From: Zygnema cylindricum
Taxonomy: Eukaryota; Streptophyta; Zygnematophyceae; Zygnematales; Zygnemataceae
DNA: 64,000 bases
Assembly (NCBI GenBank): GCA_037447655.1
Contig: JBBHKE010002744.1
Coordinates: forward strand, 62,001 to 126,000
Direction of reading: 5' to 3'
Numbering within the stretch: position 1 is the stretch's first letter; each line of letters starts with the position of its first letter. The notes below the pieces were generated by a model, which made no database searches, had not been told where the DNA came from, and saw only the letters and a list, made by a program, of their open reading frames with translations. Shown here in pieces: positions 55,401 to 64,000 of the stretch. Made by a program: the position numbers and the translations under genes.

Positions 55401-56329
55401 AAACCTCGACGTCGCCACACCTTGCTCGACAATTCACTCTGACTAGGTGCGACATGTGTCACATCGGGTGTCAAAAGAGCTGCTGAGGCAGCGGCTAAAG
55501 GCCCTCTCGGATGATAAACACGTGAAGGAACCATACCAGACCTCATTCCTCCATCCAGAACACCACCAATTGTCCTCTGCCATGGTTTACTTGGTTTATG
55601 ACCTAACGACGAAAGTACATTTCCTTGACCTAATTTACTCAACCTCTCACTTGTCACTGAAGACCTAGTTATGACAGAATCTAACTTGTTGAGACAACCG
55701 AAGCGGTGCTCAAAATGAGTTTCAGAATGAAAAGAATTTACATCTGAATTAGGATTTGTTGTATAGGAGGTAATGACTTCGGAGTAACTAGTGGAGTGTC
55801 CACCTCCATGAGAAGAAGATACAAAACTCTGTCTAACTGATTCCACATGGGTAACATGTCTCATTATTTCTTCTTCACAATCTTCTGAATAGCTTTCTAC
55901 ATACTTTTCTAAAAAAGTATCCGGATAATTCCCAAGGTATCTTTCTGAGTAGATTTCTTCTCTTTCTCTAGATAAGTTTAAACCCTCATTGAGATAACTT
56001 TCCGATTCCCAAACTTGGGGAGGTCCTTGGCTTCTGTAGGGATTATTCACACCTACATTATCCTCATGGTTAATGGTATCACTCGAATTCTCTAATAAGC
56101 TGACGCCACATTCTTCTTCCGGTTGTCTCAACTGATTCGATGATGCATAATGACAATCTGAGCGTTCGCCGCGTTGTTGCGAATATGACAAAAAATGTAA
56201 ATTATTGGCAAACAAGCTGGAAGGAGCGATAAGTTCAGCGAATGTCAAGTTCGGTAGACATGTTTTTATCCTCTTGTACCTAAATGATGGTCTGCATATC
56301 AGGGATACAATCAATAAATAAAAGGACAA
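52438..56329 (-). CDS. PPR-like helical-repeat protein, four exons
   Basis: Proposed exons (minus): 56329-55388, 55088-54891, 53866-53643 and 53215-52438, each joined by GT/AG introns in a consistent frame (AACAAG|GTATTG, TTGTAG|GTGTTA; ATTCTTCAG|GTGAG, ATACAG|GCACAA; CCAACAG|GTAC, TCTGCAG|ATATTT). The product is about 713 residues. Residues 1-300 are Ser/Glu-rich and low in known motifs. From about residue 315 it reads LPGPTWSTRMLKLARIEATK. Exon 3 and the start of exon 4 read ADARTYAELTRIMAWGGEAD, VAKELLTEMWFRDLVVD and VTLFAVLAAYAKSNRYFEII, the helix-turn-helix rhythm of 35-residue PPR repeats. The C-terminus carries WSWREQLDSLL and an acidic stretch, then a basic WRPRWLSRRS. PPR proteins mostly act on RNA in plastids or mitochondria, so an organelle role is inferred. 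The first exon may instead begin at an acceptor near 56279, with upstream exons; the true start is open. No stops or shifts were found. Confidence 0.75.
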
Positions 56330-59183
56330 GAAAGAAAACTGTGGTGATATGCAGATTTTGGCATTTGAACTTATTTAAAGAGAGGTCCTTCGAATTGAAC
56401 TTTTGGCAGAAAAAGGCCAAGTGGAAAAATGAAAAAAATCGAAGAACTGATGATTACTTTATCCTAGAATAGAAAGAACTCATAATGAAAAAACAGAACC
56501 AAAAGTGACATTTGACCGGTTAAAAGATTCAAAGTACATACCCAAGGACACGCATGAGGCTGAAATATCGAAAAAAATAATGGTTGTGGAACACCCTACA
56601 AGAAGGTTGAAAACATTGGTTCGGCAAATAGCTTTATATTACAGACCTGCCAGGCAAACCTTCCAAAATCTTGTTAGTAAAAATAATCACAATAGGTGTG
56701 GATGGTAAAACATAATTAGTGCAATTATTTCCTCTCGATTAGTTTTAATTACCGCAAAATATTTTTCCATCCAATGCTTTTTAACAGTACCATTTTCAAA
56801 GGACTGGAAAACAACAACAAATAGAAAAACTAAAGACTTCCAGCTTTAGTGTTGATCAACAAATATTTTTAAGCGATTCCAAAAAAGTTACAAAGCTAAA
56901 GCAACTGAACTATACTTTTAAGTTAAGAGTGTGAACCCTGATTAACAAACATCAACTGTAATGAATAATACTCGTTAATAAAAATGAATGATAACCTTAA
57001 ATACTCATTCATCGGTCCATTAGTTGATCTGTTTGCAAGACTGAAACCTAATTTTTCCACCATTGATGCATGTATTATCAACAAAATAACAATTGTTCAT
57101 ATTTCTATACAAAAAATTTCAGTCTTCGAACAGCAGATGAGAAAAAAGAAAGTATTTCTACCTTAGACGACAAGCTCGTATATACTCCACTTTATCTATT
57201 TCAAAAACAAGCCAGTTCAAAAAATATGGCAAAATATGGTGAAAGAGATGGCAGTGGTGAAGAGGACTGAAAGTGTGGCCTTCCAGAAGATCCTACATGC
57301 CACGTGGCGATCTTAGGGTTCCGATTTGTGACATAGCTCAAACGTGCGAAAACAATTGGAAACGAATCAAACGATATTCTTGTTTTCACGTATTACGTGT
57401 AGTATACGGTATTATGAGTATAATACGAGTCAGATGCAGGAAAATCACATATAGTGTTCCTAATTGATTTCGCACATTTGAACTATGATTTGTGGCTGTG
57501 TATAGCAGTCCAGCCGGGCGGCGCCGCTAAAATTTTTGTTTTGGATCAGCAGGATTCACGGAATGCTGATCAAATTTCTTGTGGACCTCGATAACGTGGA
57601 TTTCAGCTTTCCAAGGAGCCCGTAAGGTCCGTACACGAGCATTTGGGATCCGCTACAGTAGTTGGAGTGGGGATTTCTGATTTTCCTTCTGGCCGCCGAT
57701 TAATTGTTCATTTTTCATAAGCTTACTATTTGTTAGAGTACATTGCCCATTACTATGAGGGTTCATCACTCTAATTTGTGTCTGTGTTTTTTTGACCGAA
57801 AATCTTGAATTATGTAAATTACACTTTTTACTTAAGTAGCTCATAAGTTCCCACGTGCCAAAGTACATTTGGTGGAGTGAATTTAGTTAAAAGTGGTACA
57901 TCTAATGGATTAGCTGCAATAGGGTCGGTTTGGGCATTATGTTACTCAGTCGAAAGTTTTTATTTGGTTGTGACATTTCCTTTCAGTTGTTCTTTATAGG
58001 ATTTCTTTTTGTTTTTTTGGCTTGTCTTTTCAACTTTTCCTTTCTGATTCACACAGAGTTTTAACTCTGGTCTCTGTAATTAGCTGTTCGATCTTGTATT
58101 TCATTTTCCATTTTCATTTCGCCTTTTTCTCCCTATCATATACTTAAGCCGTTTACTATCGCCTCTTTGAAAAAAGCTTGATACACCAACTAAAAACATG
58201 GCCTTTCCACTGTAACTTTTCGCAATAAAGCTCTCCATCTAGGCATAGAACGAAGATCAAGACATGGTCCTATAGTGATATGGTTAGTAAAGATATGAAA
58301 AATCTAAGAAACCAATAAAAAACTGCATCGGTGGTTCCTGTATTTGTGCAGCAAACATCGTGAAGGAGATTTCGCTGATTTCGCCGGACATTGACACATT
58401 GCCACTTAAAGCCTCACACAAATAATAGGTGTTATCAATGCATTGACAATGTTATTGCACCGGCTATAACGAAACACCAACAAAAGTTTGACCATGAAAG
58501 TCAAATTGAATTTAGAGATTTGTAAGGATGGAAGCCATACCGAGGGCCTCTATTGATCAAAATACACAAAACCAAAACGAACACGTAAAATTTCTATAAC
58601 AATTATTATGTACGTCAAACTCTGGATTGTATGATATATGTGCAATACTAGCTTCATATTGTTGCCCTTCTATTTGCGCGATATATAACATCCTTCCTAA
58701 ATGGATAGTAGTCAAGACTTCTTCACACCATTTACGTTGGGGTGGCGAATTGAGTAACATGTGGAGGATAAGACAAAATATAATATTTAACCAAAAAAAC
58801 TATCTTACATGGCTAAATACTAATACATTTATAAAAACTCAAATCTCTAAAGATGAAACATTTACATTGAACAAAGTCACATCCCTCTCAAAAAGATAAA
58901 CTACCACATTTTTATTGCATGTTATCATACAAGAAATCATAAACTACATCCACACTTTAGTCTGTTCACCTTTCTAAATCAATCTTCCCATGCGATCACA
59001 TACAAAGATTATTTATAAATATATGTATCCATTTATCTAGAAATACATCACTGTGGGTTGTGGGAAATATAAACCCCTCTACAACTATACATAATTACAA
59101 TTTGCCATCAATAACTGTGTCGAAGCACATGTTAGTTATGATGATGATGATGATGGCATTTCAGTTAAGTATTCTCACGTGAT
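56330..59183. other. Intergenic or upstream region of the PPR-like gene
   Basis: No gene is supported. A perfect GCCACGTGGC palindrome (G-box) at 57299-57308 could be a promoter element for the minus-strand gene. A poly-T and pyrimidine-rich stretch lies near 58000-58140. GAT trinucleotide repeat at about 59138-59155. Possible small 5' exons of the PPR-like gene (for example around 56530-56560 and 56645-56690, with GT donors) could not be confirmed. Confidence 0.4.
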
Positions 59184-60557
59184 TCAAACCATTAAACCTT
59201 CTTCAATAAAGTTCCCATGGAACCCATAAACTACTATTTGCGGAAGCGCGATCCTTGCGACTAGTTCTCCCTCCATATTTTTTGCGTCAATAACATAAAA
59301 TTTTGATGTTTCATCTGCCTCGTCATACACGTAAGTTACAAGGAAACCATCATTTTCATCAATGGCGCCCACACGTGGGACAAATGTTGCTTCACCTCCG
59401 TACCGTCCGGTTCCGAAAGAATGAATTTTTGCCTTCACTGGAAAGTCGTTCGACATTGAAGTCTATTGCAGATGAAATTTTGCAATAGAACCCGATTAGA
59501 AATTTCCTAGGTTCACATTTTTTTCAATGTCAGTAACAGCTCTGTATCCATACCAGTCACAAAAATGAAAAACTCATTTAAACTCATTTTATGAACATAT
59601 ATTTAGTGCGACTTGCAAAATATCATATCACCAGCATCCAAAAATCGCTAACTACCTCCAGATTTGAACAAATTTTGGGTTTCCATTCATTACCCATGAA
59701 TACTACAACATCAAACTTACTTGTACTTCGGTCCCATATGATGTTCGTTAATTCTTGGAAATTCGCAGGATAAACCAGGTCTCCCCAACTGTCTTTCCGT
59801 AACTCGACCTGTTTCCATGTTGAGTCGCCACTCGTAAAGATGTGCCAAAAGTTCACCGTTGGGTACGACAAAATGTTGAGGCAGAAAGTGGGCCAAAGTT
59901 TGTCCTTCTGAGACTTCTGGCGGAAAGCATGGATAACCACCTCATTTCCGTTTGCACAACCTCCCCGAACAAAAAAACAGAAGAAAAACGGAACATAACT
60001 TAGTGGGTAGTTTAATGTCGTGGGTCAATATGAATCAAGAGAAGTTTTCCAAAGAAGGAATTTTATCATTCACACAAATATAGATCTACCCGGATTCAGT
60101 AAGAGAACATATATCTTTCTTGGTTCCCTTTAACAGTCTGTTAGGGAAATTTACCAGAATTGGAGTGGTCACACTACTGGTAACAGAAAGGGTGTCAATA
60201 AACATTCAGTTTCCTCACATTCTGACTAACCAAACAGCAAGGAAAGAAACTAAAAATAAAAATTACCTTCATACGAGTTCATAAAATGGAACGTAAAAGT
60301 GGGAGCCACATGGAACCAGTTTATCGAATCTGAATTTCCGTAACGAGGAAGAACACCAAATCTCATGGAACCATTTGTATCAAATCCACCAATGGCTTTC
60401 CTTCTATCAACCTCTTCGGATCTGTTGTCAAAGATTCATCTACTAAAATGGTGTAATTTTCCGTAATACTGAAATCATGCATCAGAGTTGCACATCCTAT
60501 TTCTAGATCCACACTATGTACAATTTTTCCAGCTGGCGATGTCAGAAAAACGGTAAC
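59184..60557 (-). pseudogene. Carotenoid cleavage dioxygenase (RPE65 family), C-terminal exons, disabled
   Basis: Exons by homology: 60557-60267 (MHDFSITENY, DPKRLIEG, then MRFGVLPRYG and FHFMNSYEG), 59960-59721 (CANGNEVVIHAFR, then in another frame LAHLYEWRLNMETGRVTER and CEFPRINEHHMGPKY), and 59553-59184 (YGYRAVTDIEKNVNLGNF, FGTGRYGGEATFVPR, DENDGFLVTYVYDE and YGFHGNF). Three of the four family iron-binding His are visible (MHDF, FHFM, GFHG); the first lies in exons not in view. Lesions: a one-base deletion in a T run (60382-60384) before NGSMRFG; a shift after HAFR near 59911-59930; in-frame TAA (59496-59498) and TAG (59463-59465); and a missing AG at the last intron acceptor (ACTG). Family enzymes cut carotenoids or apocarotenoids; the subfamily is unassigned. 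Confidence 0.85.
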
Positions 60558-60622
60558 CTCGGGGGAAAATATTTGGTAGCTGAAGAAAATAAGCTCTTCT
60601 GAAAAGTGTAATTTACAGAAGG

Positions 60623-60644
60623 AAAAAAAAAAAAAAAAAAAAAA
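60623..60644 (+). repeat. Poly(A) run of 22 bases
   Basis: On the dioxygenase strand it is a T-run about 65 bases upstream of the first visible exon, so it could be an expanded polypyrimidine tract of that intron. Confidence 0.8.
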
Positions 60645-60826
60645 CAATTTCACTAAGGCAAAATAGTAAGTGAAAGAGTGAATCTCTGCATGTCTAATTT
60701 CCCATGTTGATTACTGTGATTTGTTCTAAAGGAAAAAGGTAAAAAGCCAAATTTGTTTAATTAGCACAAATTTTTAGATGAAAACACCATGGTTTTTCTA
60801 AGGTGACGATAAGAGAAACTATCCTA

Positions 60827-63800
60827 TGTGGATATTTGAGTATTTTCTAGGTTTGTATTATAATAGGAAAAAAGTAGAGGCAGTCTGCCTCTAACTCCTT
60901 CTCCAAGGCCCCACACTTGTTGTAGTCCCTGAAGGTTGGGTAGGGTGATAGAGCCAAGGCAAGGCTGCCTAAGGCTTTCTAGCAGACAGAATTGATCCCG
61001 GTACCTGCCGTCTGTCAATGTAGTCGTTAGCTTTGTCCGTTAACAAATACCGCGAATATATTTTCGACGGCTACAATTGAAATCTAATTCTGATCGGACG
61101 GTCGCGATATATGCCGAGATCGCGGTATGGGTTTTTGGCGGTTTGCGGTCATCACCGCGTCAATTGACACGTGGCACGACCACATTGGCTTGCGGCATCT
61201 CAAGGGATGATACGAACGAGTCAGTATATGACATATGTTGACTTTTTGGCCATGTCGTACGATGGCCGTACAAAAGGTACACCGATAGCTGTACCTTTAT
61301 GTACTTTACAATATTCCGATTGGTTCGTACCTCAATAATAGTGGGTTTAGAGAGGGGGTTTTGGGACTTAGAATATTTTGGTAGGTAGCCACCTCTCTCC
61401 CAGAGAGCATGTGTATAAAATGCAAACTTTGGCCTGCAATAACTATCAATTTACTTCGCCATTTTTAGTGATTCTTTTTGCTGGACCCAAGGACCAGCTG
61501 GGTGTAGTTGGTCAGATTTTGCCTGCCTTGGTGGTCATTTAAGGGAAAGTCAAAGTGGGTGAATGTATCCAAATCACATATTCTAACTTTGCATTCTGTG
61601 TGGAACTGCGCACACAGAAAGTCTTGTTTCACATAGGTGAAGCTTTAATGGGGTTATGATTGTCAAAGGGTCAATCATTTGGGTTTATGTAAACTTGGAG
61701 TCGGCACTATCTAGATTATCTTATTTTGATCTCTGAAGTCAATGTGGCAATGGAGCCCATTGAATTTTATGTCATAGGCCCACCATCTAGGGTGCCTATG
61801 TTTAATAGAACAGACTTCACTTATTGGGAGATTACGATGGAGGGATTGCTTTTCGAGAAGCATTTATAGGGAATTGTTTCGGGTCAAGTGAGGTTTCCGC
61901 CACCGAGCTTTGGAGGAGCTCACTATGGAGAATCATTTAGGGCTACCCAGAAAACCAACCGGAGTTCAGATACAACGGAAGGTGAAGGGAAAATCATTGT
62001 CGTGGAAGGGGAAATAATGGAGAAGGATAAAGGGACACCTATGGTGAGGGGAGCTAGGCTCTCGGCTATGGTTCCACTTGTGGGGATCATAACTGAACCA
62101 AAAACTGAAGAAAATGACAGAAAAATTTGGGAATATAAAAACACTATAGCAAAACATCTCATACTTAGATATGTGTCTAAGTCCATAGCTATCACTCTTT
62201 TAAGTCTAACCAAATCTTCGGAAATTTGGGAAACACTAATTCAGATTTATAAGAGTGAGACAATACAAAGGCAGGAGTTAGTAAAACACGAAATATAGGC
62301 CTAAGTTTATAAAGGCGGTAGTATGATAGAGTTTTGCAATGATATTGCTACAATCTATGTTTAGCTTGCTAGTGCGGGATACGTAGAATCTGAGGAGAGA
62401 AAGATTAATACATTAATCATGGAACTCCCAGATGAGTACGAAGACATCATTTACCGTATGCAAAGAATGGATGGCTCCTCGTGGACTAGGAGCATCACCA
62501 TGGGGATAATTTTTGTGAGGGAAAGCACTTTGGAGATTCGTAGGGGAAGTGACAGGGTAAATTCATTTACACCTGGTGGTGATTGGCGGAAGCATGATGT
62601 GAGGAACGGTGGTGACGAGCGGAAGCGTGATGAGAGGAAGAAAGACAAAGGTAAACCTTATCGAAACTTTGGTGGAAAGAGAGGGAGAGGAAAGGAAAGG
62701 GGAGCTTTGAAAAAATGGGTTTGCTTCTTTTGTAGAAAACCAGGTCATTATATGGAGGAGTATATTTGTTTGGAAGAACCTATAAGTTGGAGTTTGAATG
62801 AGGAGGAAGAAGGGGAAAAGAAGAAAGAAGATGAAGAGATCTTGGAGCTTCTTCACATCGGTAGAATGGAGAAGAGAGTAAAATACACGGAAATTCCACG
62901 AAGGCAACAGTCTGCTTTTGGAGGGTTAAAGGAAATAAAGAGAGAGGAGGTACTTGAGGATGTCGAGGAGTGTGGAGTGGATTACTTAGAAATGAGAAAG
63001 TCAAATCTAGGATCCATAAGTGAAAACGGGAAAGATTGAAATTAATGAGGATAATTTTATAGATATTTTGGAAAAAGAAAACTGGTTGGAAAGGGAGACT
63101 TCTACGGATTCCGAGGAAAGGGGAGATGTGAAACTAGAAGGTGTTTTAAAAGATAAGGGAGAAGATGAATATCTAATGAAAGATTTAAGGGATGAGAAAT
63201 ATTTATTGGGAATAAATTTAGAAAGTGAGAGTGAGGAAAGTTTAATTTTTGGGGGTAATGGGTTTGACATCACTGAAGGGAGTGATGGCATTTATGGAGG
63301 TGTGCCTGTAAATGGGTTTGCACCTGGGCATGTGTTGCAAATTGGAGATGGGGCTGGCTGTTTGAATTGCAAGAGGAAAATCGGATTTAGTGTGGATGGA
63401 AAAGAGATGAGGTGGATAAAATCTTTACTCGGATTTATGAAAAGTGGGATGCTAAATAAAATGTGTGATGCAATTATTTCGGTTCATCTAATGCACTGTT
63501 TCAAGTACGACAATATTTTTTTAAAGTTTTATGAAAAAAATGGAAAAGAAATAAAAAGACAAAGAGGGAAAGAGAGTGTGTGTTTATTTGTGTGAGGGAG
63601 TCGAAATGAAAAAGGAAAGTCAAAGTGGGTGAATGTATCCAAATCACATATTCTAACTTTGCATTATGTGGTGGAACTGAACACACAGAAAGTCTTGTTT
63701 CACGGGGGTGAAGCTTTAATGGGGTTTTGATTATTAAGGGGTCGATCATTTGGGTTTATATAAACTTGGAGTCGAAACTATCTAGATTAGCTTTTTTTGA

Positions 63801-63833
63801 TCCATTCGTTTGGCAATGGTTCCATAAATTTCA
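60827..63833 (+). mobile_element. Gag-only copia derivative E13, with cut-down 3' LTR
   Basis: 5' LTR 60827-61769 (TGTGGATATTTGAG to GAATTTTA), primer site TGTCATAGGCCCACC, gag-type region, then only the last 216 bases of a 3' LTR (63618-63833, ending AAATTTCA). Flanks are TCCTA (60822-60826) and CCCTA (63834-63838), an imperfect target duplication, so both outer ends are original and the gap in the 3' LTR is internal. Sister of E2 and E3. It sits upstream of the dioxygenase exons, probably in an intron. Confidence 0.85.
61770..63595 (+). pseudogene. Gag with RNase H-like tail, E13 copy
   Basis: Same plan as E3. The start Met is lost (IGPPSRVP, ATA for ATG). Stops lie at about 61867 and 62296-62370. 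62419-63039 is open: KLPDEYE-like start, two DERKRDERKKD repeats against three in E2 and E3, a knuckle CFFCRKPGHYMEEY with the last Cys replaced by Tyr, and an acidic stretch. A one-base change at 63036 shifts the frame, and 63020-63595 continues with LRDEKYLLGINLE, FDITEGSDGIYGG and MRWIKSLLGFMKSG. Confidence 0.87.
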
Positions 63834-64000
63834 CCCTACCAAAACAACATAATTGGAAGATCTACTAATGGATACTTGTAGAAATTAAAGACCATTTGAC
63901 TTGTTCAACCAAATTGTTACCCCTTTGGGTCAATTTTGGATGTCATGCAAGTGTTCAATGCCCGTTAAATAAATTCTCCAACTCCGTACTAGGTGCTTTA
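63834..64000. other. Sequence right of E13, probable host intron
   Basis: No open frame or repeat recognised. It should be contiguous with the sequence left of 60826 in the uninterrupted allele. Confidence 0.4.

Noticed and set aside
60623-60644. Poly(A) tail of a LINE or processed pseudogene
   Set aside because: No retrogene body or target duplication adjoins it; it lies in the position of an intron pyrimidine tract on the dioxygenase strand.
1-64000. CRISPR arrays, bacterial operons or phage genes
   Set aside because: No regularly spaced repeats of that type. Introns, LTR elements and tRNA-iMet primer sites indicate a eukaryotic nuclear genome.

Overview
The window looks like repeat-rich nuclear DNA of a land plant (streptophyte). 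The reasons are plant-style Ty1/copia and Ty3/gypsy LTR retrotransposons, a multi-exon helical-repeat (PPR-like) gene, a carotenoid cleavage dioxygenase relic with introns, and primer sites matched to initiator tRNA-Met. The species cannot be fixed from sequence alone.

Layout. About 1-48,400 is one nest of retrotransposons. From the left: the pol end of a Ty3/gypsy element whose integrase ends in a PHD finger (1-2,600) with a long LTR; a minus-strand gag-only copia derivative (E2, 4,497-8,137); a second Ty3/gypsy element (8,138 to about 16,320) split by a complete gag-only copia derivative (E3, 9,852-14,235, target duplication CGAAG); an unassigned block (16,321-17,245); then copia elements E4 (minus), E5 (fragment), E6 (plus, chimeric), E7 (minus, fragment) and E8 (plus). 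E8 is split by a solo LTR (E9, 34,397-35,693, target duplication ATTGA/ATAGA). A decayed element E10 (36,563-48,422) carries LTR insertions and a complete copia element E11 (39,764-46,176, minus, target duplication ATGGA). From 48,423 the sequence is lower-copy: a hAT-type MITE (49,833-50,302), a four-exon PPR-like gene on the minus strand (52,438-56,329), a carotenoid cleavage dioxygenase pseudogene on the minus strand (59,184-60,557), and a third gag-only copia derivative (E13, 60,827-63,833) apparently in an intron of that pseudogene.

How the parts fit together. The copia family here has four shared properties. (1) The sequence right after the LTR, GGTTATGGGCCCACC, pairs with the anticodon stem-loop of initiator tRNA-Met, as in Drosophila copia half-tRNA priming, and the Gag ATG lies inside it. 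(2) A tRNA-like module lies antisense in U3. (3) A GGACTC/GAGTCC hairpin lies just downstream of the TATA box. (4) A non-autonomous branch (E2, E3, E13) has lost pol but keeps one long Gag reading frame made of gag plus in-frame scraps of the protease-proximal, post-integrase, RT-RNase H connection and RNase H regions. E11, E6, E8 and E4 represent the pol-encoding partner type. All pol genes here carry stops or frameshifts. The only long undamaged retroelement frame is the 621-codon Gag of E3.
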